This document shows, piece by piece, positions 24,265 to 36,700 of a stretch of DNA of 64,000 bases (positions are counted from its first letter, which is position 1; every line of letters starts with the position of its first letter). A program made the translations under genes and the position numbers. The notes below the pieces were generated by a model. It saw only the letters and a list, made by a program, of their open reading frames with translations, had not been told where the DNA came from and made no database searches. This stretch comes from Hydractinia symbiolongicarpus (Eukaryota > Cnidaria > Hydrozoa > Anthoathecata > Hydractiniidae), in assembly GCF_029227915.1 (NCBI RefSeq), contig NC_079885.1:20781001-20845000 (forward strand), written 5' to 3'.

Positions 24265-26427
24265 GGATGTTATTTTCGAAAGCTATGTTAGAAGTGTTAC
24301 ACTGATAGCTACACCTCTTTTCGTTATAGAAGATAAATATAAAACAGACATTACTACCTAAAATATTATATACCTAAAAATATCTACCTTATACCTTATC
24401 TAGAAAAAACGTTAACAATTAAAAAGATATTGCTTGTAAAACAACCACCTTCCACAAGATACGATTAAGTTAACTTCTGATAAAATCTGTTTAATTATAC
24501 TTCAGACTTGTTCGAAATCAAATAATAACAACTGAATCTCCTCTTTTTGTTTCACTTTTTAAAAATGCTGCTTCTGTTTCGCTTTCCGTGCGATACTATT
24601 TTCCTTTTAAATTCTTTTTCATATTTTCAATCTGTTTTTCTTTCTCTTTAATCATTAGTTTATTTTTCTTTTACTTCTAACTGATTTCAGTGTTTCATCG
24701 CAATCCCATTGACATTTAAAGATGACGATTCGATTGCAATTTTTTGTTTGGAACTTGTCTAGCAATGTTTTGCATCTTCTTTTACGAGTGAGATATTGTT
24801 GGATGGCATATACATTGTTTGTCTAGAACGGCATGTTGGTTGTAGCGATGGATCTTCATTTTGTATTCTGGAACGATGTTGAACAGAAAGTTAAATAATT
24901 GAAAGTGGAGAATAGAAGAAGAGAACATCCGAAATACGATGCAGATAAGGGTTATACCGATGAATCAAAATCATACCGAGTCTCGAAAGGAGTAAGTAAG
25001 CAGCTTTTAAAAGGTTTTAATGAGCAGAAATTTTTTTTATACAGTACTGTCATTTTCCTCCGTAAACAAGTTGGGACTGACCTTTTCTCGAGTCAGTTCC
25101 GAAATGTGTTACAAACTATCGGCAATGTATGAAACGTCAAAAATATTTAACGTCACCTATGTTGATTTTAAGGAACAAATTTCATTGGTAGTTGCCATGG
25201 ATTAATGAACTCACTGTGCTTATATGATGAAAGTGAGATTATATATCTTGCAACCTTGGAGATTGTTCACAGGGACTCTCACCCCTCTTCATTTAGCTGC
25301 TGGTGATAGGGTTATACCTGCACCGAAAAGAGGTTAGTAACTCAGAAAACTGCATTCATTTTGAAAACTTATTTCCACAATTGTGTTTCTACAGAAATAA
25401 AAAGCGTGACTTCAGGCTGAAACTCGAAGTTTTGTGTGACAATCCAAATGTTACTACACCATAAATAAGTATCATATTCCACGCATGGAACACATTAATG
25501 ATGAAATTGTGGAGGGTGAATTTTTACGAGGCGTTTTCGACAGGCAGTGAAAGAAGGTACTCCCATCACTGACACAAAGATTTACGTAGAAACATCAAAA
25601 AGTAGAGCCAACAGTACAAATTCGAAGCGCTGAAATATTGTGATTTTGGTGATGAGTAGACAAGGTCGAACATTACAGACCAACTGTCACACAAAACTGT
25701 ACAAGGCAACTGAAGTCATTGAAGTTTTAACTGTCAAGCAACAGCATTTGTGTGAAATCGTTGCAAAAAAACCCAACTGTGCCTACATCAACTTTTAATC
25801 TCTCTTTCACCATCATGCTACTCAACAATATTGTATTTGCACGCCAAAATTTAACCAACATCCGCTAGAAAACTCGGGTATGCCACAGAATAATTTAAAC
25901 TTTTCTTTCACTTCCAAATTTCCCTGTACACAGGGGGGAATGTGACTTAATGTACGATAATGATAGATGGATCAGAATTTAGGTCGAAGAAAGCTTGACC
26001 TCTGCACCTTTTACGTGACAGCGAAAAAACGCAGCGTCGTTGAGAAGCAAATTTTCTTTTGGATGAGGTCCGGAGTGGTACTATAAATAAAAAGAGAAGA
26101 AAAATAAAATAAATAAAAAATTTCGTCAGCATACAATACTGCAACCTAACTGGAGAGCTTTTTAGTTTTTAGAAGATAAATACACTTTCAAAAGAATTAA
26201 GATCATGTTTCGTTTTTTACTAAATTTGCTGTCTTGTTTGTAATCAAACAAGTAAAAACGAAACTGGCTTGAAAATATCAACGAGCGAATTTTTGGAAAT
26301 TGTATGATTTGATTATTAAATGGAAAAGCAGTGCCACTTAGAGCATTAATTTTTGTAGATTTCAAAGTTTAAAATCGCGAAAGTGGTGAATTTTTTTAGG
26401 CTTTCTTTTGTGTTAATGCTAGTGGTA
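24265..26427. other. Intergenic, possible relics
   Basis: No gene established. At 25270-25300 one frame reads TLTPLHLAAGD, the core of an ankyrin repeat, followed by stop-rich sequence; it is too short to call. The frames around 24899-25205 lack motifs. Confidence 0.45.
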
Positions 26428-26896
26428 TTAAGGGACTGTTTACATAAAAGGCACGACGAGACGCTTGCTGTACTTCAATATACATCAATAATTATACTAA
26501 AAATCAAATTGTATTTATATGGGAATCTGTCCTGAATGTTGTCCCGTCACGATTTAGCAGAATCCCGCTTGAGATTTTTATCTAAGCACATCGTCCTGGG
26601 ATGAATGAAATGATTTCTTCATATTTCAGTTGAAGAAAAAATATCCCGAAACACTTTTTTCGATATAAAATCATCTCAGCAAACGTCCCGTTCCGCATGT
26701 CATGTAAAGTTTGTTCCGGAATGGTGTGTTAATGTGAGAAACTCTCCGCCTGAACTGGAATCCCACTCGAGCGGGTTTCCGCTTAACCAGAATGGACGGA
26801 GGTAAAATTTTGGTGTAGTGATTTTTAGTATAATTATAGATGGGGGCGAGATCTTGCAACTGTCCTTTGCCGCCTCTAGTGTAAACAGCCCCTTAG
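26428..26896. mobile_element. MITE with GGGRCTGTTTACA inverted ends
   Basis: The left end GGGACTGTTTACA (26432) and the right end, read on the other strand as GGGGCTGTTTACA, are terminal inverted repeats of a 461-bp non-coding element (26432-26892). The flanks are TTAA on the left and TTAG on the right, compatible with a decayed TTAA duplication as made by piggyBac-type transposases. Confidence 0.75.
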
Positions 26897-27299
26897 TAGG
26901 TAAAAAGTCTAATTACAGACTCCACAAGCTAAGGCTGATTAAATAGAATATCAGAGCATTTGTAAAAAGAAATGCAACGTGCCTTATTGTCACACATATA
27001 AGACCACTCTGTTTAACAGCCCTTGGGAATATACCCGGGTTTACATTCACTGGGCCTTATCCGGCAGACTTTTTCAATTAAGGAATAACAAAAAAAGAGA
27101 AATGCATTTAGTCAAATAACTTTCTATCTTTTACAAATGTATTCTTTACATGCTCAGTCTTCTGAAGATAAGTTTCCTGTCCTTTAAACCTCCAAACCAC
27201 TCCCTCTTTCGTTTTGTCTTTTTCCCGGTATATTTATGAGCGTTTATGAGCCTTTATACGGGAGAGTTTTTTCAAATTAAAAGTTTCAAAACCTACAAA

Positions 27300-27348
27300 A
27301 TTAATTCCCCCGCATAAAAGCCATGGGCTTTTATGCGGGGGAATTAAT
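27300..27348. repeat. Perfect palindrome, 23-bp arms, 3-base loop
   Basis: The arms 27300-27322 and 27326-27348 are exactly complementary around the spacer ATG. The left arm begins ATTAATTCCCCCGC and ends ATAAAAGCC. It would form a strong cruciform or RNA hairpin. No gene adjoins it. Confidence 0.95.
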
Positions 27349-27722
27349 ATTTTTTTTAAATGTCTAAAGTTAGGGAAGCTTTCAAAAATAGTTTCTTGCA
27401 GCGTTTTATAGATTTCCAGGTAGTTGCGCAGCAATCTTATTTTTAATACTTCTCCCGCTTATATAAAATTATTTGAAACAAATTTCTTTTAAAATTTACC
27501 AACCATTCAAATTAAATCCGCCTGAAATATTCAGTTCTATGTGGGTGTGGTTATTTGCCAATTTTAACACCCTTAAAAGGAACCAATGTTAAACAATGTT
27601 TTGATGTAACCAAATTTCAACAAAACCTAATTTTCTGACAGTTTTTTTTAACTCAATAAGACGTGGCTTTTAAAATGAAGTGAAATTGAAAAGTTGTTGA
27701 TGGTCATTTGAAAACACTGAGT

Positions 27723-27776
27723 GGGCGCAGACAAATGGGTGGGCACAGACAAATGGGTGGGTGCAGACAAATGGGT
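27723..27776. repeat. 18-bp tandem repeat x3
   Basis: GGGCGCAGACAAATGGGT and two copies that vary at two positions. Confidence 0.9.
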
Positions 27777-27883
27777 GTTCCTTACGAGTGCAGTTTTGAT
27801 TTTGTTTATTGACATAACACTAGCGTGATTAAGTTAAAGAAGCATCTGTGTATGCTTTTAATAATTTGTTTGTATACACTCAA

Positions 27884-27915
27884 CCTCGATGCCACGTGAC
27901 CTCAATGCCACGTGA
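27884..27915. repeat. 16-bp tandem repeat x2 with paired E-boxes
   Basis: CCTCRATGCCACGTGA occurs twice in tandem. Each unit carries the palindromic E-box CACGTG recognised by bHLH-ZIP factors of the USF/MITF/MYC class. A regulatory role is only a possibility. Confidence 0.8.
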
Positions 27916-30737
27916 CCTCAATGATCAAGATATATAACAACATTGTGGGCAGCTCAAGTTGGACACTGCCATCATGATAGCCTAGTCTCCTAGTTTTTAA
28001 GTGAAAGTTTGCAAATTAATTTGCAAATGGAATATAGGCATAAACATTTGAGCTATGACTTGATAATTTATTTTACAAATTACTGGTCTAAGCCCGTAAA
28101 AAATCCACCGCAATCACACGTCGAAAAAATTCGCGTCTGCCGCTACTCTCAAGATTAATCTTTGACTTACAAACAGACAAGCGAGCAGTATAATGTAAAT
28201 TATGACTTTTTCAAAAAAATTTTGAGATGTCTGTATAGAAAGCGTGGTTACTGCCCTGTTGTACCAAAATGGCTAGACAACTTTAAAGAGAAAACGACTT
28301 CAAGAAAAATATCCACTTGGCGTTGCTTGATTGTCTTTCAAGTAGTCAATTAATTTATCAAAGAGGTCAAATGAATTTCAGTTTCACGTTACAATTTAAG
28401 TGCCACCATTTTATACCCAAATTGTGACGCCATTTATAAATACATATTTCAATGCTACTAAACAAAAATAGCAAAAGAAAAAAATTAAAGTAAACATCAT
28501 TCAAATTGTTTGGATTACGAGGGCACGAAACACGAATGAGTGTACGACACGTCGGTGACGTTTGTATTCAAGTATACCAGTAACTAAGGATATTTGCTGC
28601 AGACATTACTCTGGCATTTTTTGCCGCAAAAGCGTCGTATCCTCCATACCCAGCCTTTTTCACAGACCTAAATTGTTATAGCACCAACTCAATTTTTATT
28701 AATTCCTAAAATACTGCTTTAACATGGCTGAAATTTGGCTAATTAAATATTTTTCCTTTAGCAAATTTTAATGAATCTTTCTATTTTCGAAGTTGCTATG
28801 GCTACCGTTACTGCTTAGTCAATTTTGAGCACTGTTTTTAAATTCATTTGCCAACCAATCCAATTGTCTTATCGTGGTCAGCGCTAAAAACACGTTTTAA
28901 ACTGTCGGCAAACAGCAAAAAAATTTATCCGAACCAAGCAATTTCTTTTAAGCTATTCAAAAGTTATTTAAGGTTGTTAGTTCCACCCACCCCTTCTCAG
29001 GTTATTTGATAGCAAAGAAGCAGTATAAACAGTGTTAATTGATGGCAAAAGTGAACGGACAGGTAGAAAAGAGGGAAAACAAATACTACGATGTTTTATG
29101 CATCTCTATTTCACATCCATTTTGAGTTGGTTTATGATTAAAAATAAAATAAAAGTCAATAGTGAGGAGCCTCATTCAAGAATGAAGAACTACCTTTTTG
29201 TAAGCGCCAGGTGCTTAGCTTTGTAAAAATTGTTTTGATTTCATCTTCCCATTTGTTTTGATATTTTGTGTTTTTATAGAGTAAAGCTATAACACTTTGA
29301 GTCGGTGGTCAATGTGAATTTGTAGATTAATGTGGATCAATATGGTCCAGTGTGATTTTATTTTAAGTAAATGTGGGTCAATCTAATTCAGTGTGAATCC
29401 GTGTGGTTTTAAAAAAATTGCAAAATTTGCTGGACTGTAGCAGCCTAGGGGTCGCCCCCCTAAAAATATTTCTCTTGTCAATAAGAGTAAGTATGGGCGA
29501 GACTTTGGAGTTAAAACTAGAATACAAGATAAAAACCTTTTGTCGTTAACAATCTTAATTAGTCCTAGTTGTTTATAAGTGGGCGTTGTCTAATTAGATT
29601 GATGACTAACTAGATTAATGAATTGGACCTAGCTGTTGTTGTGTATGAAATATAGAAAACTTTCATAGCACGTGTATTTTTTTCTTTCTTATTATGTTGA
29701 CCACACGTATTTCAAAAACGTTATTATTGAAGTAAATGTTCTATAAAAACATCATAACAAAACAAGTAATGTCAATATTTTGCTGCTCTCTTTCGTTGAG
29801 TATTTGTCCACTTGTAATCTGCAACTAGTAATCCATGGAATAAAAAATATTTGCGATGGAGAGAACTTGATGCAAGATTTTATGAGAATGAAATCTCTTC
29901 ACGGGGAAAATGAAGTATCGTATGTTTTTTGATACATGGAATCAATCGTTTCTCGTAGAACTTCGTTTTTTCAAAAATAATTTATGCTTGCATGAGGATC
30001 GTAGTATCAAACTTTGAAGTTTTTGTTGCACTTCTGTTCGCTTATTAAACAGTAATGTTTGTGTTTTTATTTTTCTTTGTGTATTTTGTATTTAAGTTTA
30101 TTTGCGTTAGTACTTTAGATTTGATGTGTTTCTGCTTTAAAAGCTCAATGATTTCTTTTCACATTTTAACATCAATTTCTACCATAAAAATGAACACTTA
30201 CTGGGACAAAAAAAAAGTAAGGACATTTATCGAAGATGACGAGTATTTTTTCCGACAAATAATTTTGTCCAACATTTCTTTGTTTGATAATATATATCAC
30301 AAAATGTCTAATGTTGGCTATTTTTTTCCCGCGCTTGAAATGAAATTAACAACAAACGTTTGACCTCGCAAAACAACTAGCTAACATATTTCTCAAATAA
30401 AATGGTTGCTTGTAAAAAAAATACGTGTATTTAAAAATACATTCTCGGAATAGGTGCAAACGTCACTAACTTTTGATTGAATCAATTTAAACATTTTTTG
30501 TTAAATAATCTGTCCAAATTTTGTATGGGTAAACTGTTTTATACAAATATAAGCCTAAATAAGAGTATTAACGAACTAGAAAGAGAGAGAGAATAACGTA
30601 AAATTTCATATTAAAAACTTGATGCAATTATTAACAGATGTTGCTAAGATTGGATGCATAATTAAGTTTTTTTGTCAAAGAACAAAAATCACATTGTGGC
30701 AGCTACTGTTGCGTTTATTCAGTGATATTATAAAAAC

Positions 30738-33700
30738 ATGTCATTTCGCTTGATCTTCCTATTTGCATGCCTATCATACACATGGTGTGATTACGAGTTA
30801 ACCGTGCTTCATACGAACGACGTTCACGCACACGTCGAAGAATTTAACAAATATGGCGGAACTTGTAATAGTGGTAACTCTAAGAATTGTTTTGGAGGAG
30901 TTGCTAGGAGACGTACTGTGATTGAGAGGATTAGGAAAAGAGATAAGAATGTTATTTTGTTGGACGGAGGTGATCAGTTTCAAGGAACAGCTTGGTTTCA
31001 AGTTTACAAAGGAATATCGGCGGCGTATTTCATGAATCTTACTGAATATGATGCTATGGTAGGTTTATTCTCCGTAATAATTTACTCCATATTCTTAAAA
31101 AGCTTCAGAAACGTAATATATGTTTTAAAGGGGTTCATGGAAATTGGGTAGCCCAGTTGGAGTAGCTTTTTGGGCACCTGAATAACGCATTATAACAAGC
31201 GAATCGATATTCATTACTTCGGGATAGAGTCTTTACAGAGAATAAAAAACATAATTCATTAGATTTAAATTTAGATACTTAACGCATTTCCAAGTAATTG
31301 CGAATCCATTACGTATGTTCTATCAATTTTTTTCTCGCAAAATTGTTTGCCTATTTTTTCACTACGCGTACAAAATCCCATTCGTAAAGAAAATTTGCGG
31401 AGAATAAAGAAGATTACTTTACTTTATACGCGAACTAAATTGCGCAAGAATTCAAGTCAGATCAACAAAACGAGATTATAGTAAAAAGTATTTGCGCTGG
31501 ATAGAAACATCTTAGGTTCTCGTCTGGGATGTCTGCCACATGGAAACCACTTTTAAACGCGTTTTAAAGACCATGTATTACTCCGCGCATAGGCCCTGGG
31601 TTTTGGTGGGCTTACCCGAGGGAAAGCTTATACGTGGTCCTCATTTTGCATTTAAACATACAGTTTTTTATTAAATTAAAATTGTAAAAATTAAACCGCC
31701 GTTACCATAAGGTACATAAAGACTCTTTAATTTCATCATCACCATTAGCATCATCTTCACTCTCAACAAAAGGAATAATAAGGAATTTTGCATTCAATTA
31801 ACTGATTTTTCTTAAATATATGATTTAAGCAAAATATACACGGCATTTCGCGCCAACTTTTAAACATTGACCAATCAAATTGATACAAAAAATAAAATTT
31901 CGGTACGTGTGCTTATTTTCACTTTCTCTTCTCTGTTTTGAAATGTACATTCTTTAGAGGAAATCAAGTGGAAATCGAAAAGCGATTTTTAACTAATAAT
32001 GTTCCAGAAATCAACAAGTAGCGTTGAAGAACACGTCCATTTTTTAGGATGTAAACAATGATAAATTCAAGTTAACTATTTTTAGGCAGTTGGTAATCAC
32101 GAGTTCGATAATGGTCCACAAGGACTGGTCAATTTTATCCAAGCATCTAACTTTTCTATTTTAACATCAAATATGGACGTAACGAAAGAACCTGTCTGGC
32201 CAAAAGATCTATCCGTCAAGAGATCAGTTATTCTAAAAAGAAACGGACAGCGAATCGGTGTTGTGGGTTATACAACAGCTGAAACTAGTTGGCAAGTTTC
32301 GTTATTATATTTTACAAAAAATAATTTTATTCTGATTTTGACAGCGCCTTAAGTACACATTTTTTTTTAAAAGTGAACGAGTAAAATCTGACCTGAAGCT
32401 TCATGTGTTCTTAATACCTTGAGGGAATAAATTCTGCGAGAACTAATTTTCGCGAAATTACAAGCGCTAATATTTCGCGAGAAAAAAAAATTGGTGACAT
32501 TTGGTTTTCAAATTCAGGCCTTTTCAAGGGACTTTTGGTAGGAGACGAAATTCACATATATATTATTATTATCCAGTTCTGGGCATATCTGGGGTTAATC
32601 ATTTTTTAAAAAGGAAAAGAAAACTAAATTGTCAAAAACTCGCGCAATTCGCGAAAAATATTTCCCGCTAAAATTATTTTCCTTAAGATAGTACACACAG
32701 AATTCCACCTCCATTTGGTCTGATCTACCTCCAAGTTTTTATTGATTTTTTATTCAAATTTCTCTGAACTTAAATATGTTCATATGTAAAAATAAGTGTT
32801 TGTGTTGTTGCTTCAGAACAAAATATTTTGTGTGCAGAAATTACAAAAAATTTCGCGGTATGTAGTTTTTACGACAAATTTTGCGGAAAAACTTTCGCAA
32901 ATCGAAGACATTAAGTTTCCCATTATAATTAAACATCTCTTACTCGTCAGTCAGTTTCACAACATTCTTCATTGGGCTGAATTTTATCAGCACACAGTTT
33001 TACGAATTCGTCAACTGCAAAAATGACTGTTATCGTAACATGTCCCTGTGTCACCATCTAAGATTGGGTTAATATCGTGAAAGGAACGATTTGTGGCAGC
33101 TTTGTTGAACTCAACTTAAGAGTATCAAAAATTCCAACAGTTTTTTCATCCAAATATTTCTACTTCTTTGGTAGTTGTCATGTGGTTGTAAAACTCCACT
33201 ATTCAACCAGCGTGAATAATCTGCGGTTTACTCCCCTGTAAACCAACTTGAACATCTTCGGTACATTAACCATCATTCCATAGAGCTTAGACTTGCCCGA
33301 ATATCGCTCGTTAAATTTCCCTTGAGAATTCGTTTACCGTTTTTATTGACCGTAAGATCAAGTGTCTGATGAAATTTTGTCATGTTGGCAACAACATTGA
33401 CGATGCATCTAAACTGTATAATAAAAGTATTTTTTTTTAAGTAAAAAAACTTTTGTGTTTAGAAATAAACTTTCACAGAAAAGACAAAAAAACGGGAACG
33501 TTTTAATAAGCAGCTGGAGCTGAGAACGAGAATGTATGCCCTAAACAACCTCGATCACCGGTCCTGTAGCTTCATCTTCAAATCAAAAAACGCTTCAGGC
33601 CCTGGGATCGAGGTTGTGCCCTGGATCGTTCTCACTTATAAAATTAAGTTTGAACTTGTTCTTATTTTTTTTTACTGTAAGCAAAATCTGAGGCTTGTTT

Positions 33701-36700
33701 TTTTTATAAATTTGTTCCTAAGAAAAGAATACATTCAACCTTTTATCAAACAAATTCACAACTGCGCATGCGCCAATTTATTTATTTTTAGGTTATCCAA
33801 TCCAGGCCCCAACATTAAATTTCATAACATCATCGACTCAGTGCGTCAAGAAGCTAAAAGGTTAAAAAAGAATGGACTCAACATCATCATTGCATTGGGA
33901 CATGCTGGAATCGAGTTAGACAAAAAGCTGGCGCAGGAAGTCAATGAGGTGGACATCGTGGTTGGTGGGCATTCAAATACTTTCTTATACAACGGTGAGA
34001 CTCGTTCGAAATCATACTGTAAAAACATCTTATTACGGGCATTATTAAGAGCAGACACATCTCTGCAACGGGCACTTTCTTCGGGAACGGATAAAATGGT
34101 GGTCAAACTCTCATATATCACGGCCACCTTTCTACTGCGAGATCATTTCAGATTCTAATTTACACGACTTCATAGAATCACCCTTTGTACAGCGGACAAA
34201 CCTATTAGTGGATCGATGATTCTTGTGATTGTGATTTATCTATAAAGAGTATTTTACATTCTCGTTTAAAGATTTTTATTCTTTCATTTGTTAATCATTT
34301 ATTTCGCCAAAACTGACCATTGATACACTTTGCAATTTATTGCAATATTCACTAACATCCCTGAGTAGGTTTTTTAAAGCAATTACAGAGTTTTACTGCG
34401 CAGGTCTGGGCACTAGTGAAAGCTTGTTTATATTTGTTCTGATAGCCCATATTTTGGTTAGTTCTACTTTGGAGGAAAAATTTTCTTTAAAATTCTGCGA
34501 AAAGAGGCTGAAATGCATAAGCCTGATGTTTCTTTCACTTTGTTTTCTGTTTTTATTTGAGGTTATGCCTTTTAATAACACGCCTAAATGGTGATACTAA
34601 CCCTCTTAGGATTAAAAATTTAAAAATATTGACTTTCACAAAACAGAGACTACATTGTTGATAACAATATGATAATGACTGGCTTTGACAATCTGAACTA
34701 TCATCACCTGCTTAACATTACATATTTTTATGTATTAACAAAGAAATCAAGCTTGTCCAATTAAATCAAATGCTTTACGATGCATGCACCAATCAAAATC
34801 ATGCAAATTTTCACCTTTTTCAATTGAATAAAACAATGTTACAAAATTAATGTTGCAGAAGTTTAACATACCAAAATTACCATAACGAAATTGGAAAGTT
34901 GACCTTGCCAAAATTAATAGCAAACAACGGTGTAACATATTATGTACCCCTACATATTCTGGTTGTCTAATATATAGAATATTAATTTCCAAAAAAAAGT
35001 CAACTGTAGGGAAGTTATGTTTGCATTATTCAACCAATCCATTTATGGTATTAAAAACCAAGGCTAGGCATTATGTCAAAAGCATAAAATAACTCTTTTT
35101 GTTCTTCTAACGTTTTGTGTAGCTAACATCAAGACCATATGATCTGGATGTAGCTATAGTTTGAAGCAATTAATAACCAGGACGATCCCAGAAAAGATTT
35201 CCTGGGGACGAGGGTGTCGTAATCCTGTTTACGATAAAAAAATATTGAAAAAAAGGGAATTAAGCACATTGGAAGAACAAAATGCATTTAAATGCAACAC
35301 CATTTGATGATATATTTCAAAATGGCAGCAAAGTGGTGACAATGCATTAGTTAATTTTATGTTTTTGTTGTCAGTAAGAATCAAAACATATACATGTTCT
35401 CTTTGATTACCAGGACCAAAACCCTCCAACGACAAAGTCGAAGGACCCTATCCATTATCGTTTACACGAGCTGATGGCACGAAAGCTCTGGTGGTACAAG
35501 ATTTTACCTACGGAAAATATCTTGGATACCTGAAAGTCATGTTTGATGATAATGGCAACGTTAAATCTTGGCAGGGAAATCCAATCTTATTGAACGCTTC
35601 ATACGAGCAGGATGCTGCTGTTTTAAAAAAAATTAAAGAACTTAATTCTCCAATTTTAAAACTACGAAAAGTAAGTACTCTTGTCTCTTAAAGGAGTGAA
35701 ACCATAGATTCAACCATAGATTCAAAATATTTGTGTCTGCCAATAATTCAATAATTAAGACTTTTTTGCCCCAGTTCGTGCTCTCTACTTTCGGGAAGGG
35801 AATAGGGGGAATACTTTGACATTCTTACGACGACTGGAAATTCAAATCGTAGACTAATAGTTTCACAGAAGCCTCATCGACTTCTTCTATTTTTAACAAA
35901 TAGTCGTTAATCCCATGAAATAATGCACGGGTTTGTTGTTCCTCAGATTTTTGTCTGCAGTACATATTTCTTGCATCGGTATTTCGTGCATTCTTGTCCG
36001 TCTGTTAGCACGAAGTAATAAAATTCGGGTACAGTTGTGGTGCAGTCATTTGGAACAAAGTATGCCACCATTAATATAGAGATACATTTTAAGGGGCTAC
36101 TACATTTTAATTGGATGATCATTTATTTTCCTGTACACCTTCCTTAAAAATGCTGGCAAAAGACTAAAAATTTTGAAGCCCGTCAAAAGACGTACTCTAC
36201 ATCTTAATTTGAACTTGCCGATACTTACAGCTGCCTTATCTAAACTATTAGCCTTGTGAGTTGCTGATGACTCTTTTCGCAATATTTCGGTACTTCGTGA
36301 GCCCGGACAGAGTATTCTGGCATGTAAGAAAGTACGATTAGCGCTGTAAACACTTCTTAGTACACTGCACTTTTGTGGCGTTCCGTCTGCATTGTATTAG
36401 CGAGTTGATGCCTTTTGGCAACATTAAAAAATGACAAAAGAAAAATGCGTCGTGCTAATTTTCTTCACAAGGATTGTAGGCGACACATGTTCATTCGCGG
36501 CAATGGTTTCTTTCATGCAACAAATCATAGCAGAATGAGATTAAGAAAGATCGTTCATAATTACAGTCAACTGAATGTTACCTCTCTTGTTTGTACCCAA
36601 CAAAACTTCTACATGTCCTTTCACCTGCTCTATTATGAACGTAACTTCTACATTATACAGGAACCAGTTGGACGTACATTAGTCAAACTTGAAGGCGAAA

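Larger units (their letters stand above)
26900..30737. other. Intergenic upstream of NT5E
   Basis: No gene recognised. It holds the palindrome at 27300, an 18-bp unit GGGYRCAGACAAATGGGT repeated three times (27723-27776) and a 16-bp unit repeated twice (27884-27915) that carries CACGTG. Open frames at 29032 and 30055 have no motif. Confidence 0.55.

Noticed and set aside
25270-25300. Ankyrin repeat exon (TLTPLHLAAGD)
   Set aside because: Only about 11 residues match and there is no neighbouring repeat or convincing exon, so chance or an old relic cannot be told apart.
30055-30363. 102-codon frame before NT5E
   Set aside because: Phe-rich start from T-rich DNA, no homology, no splice or promoter context.
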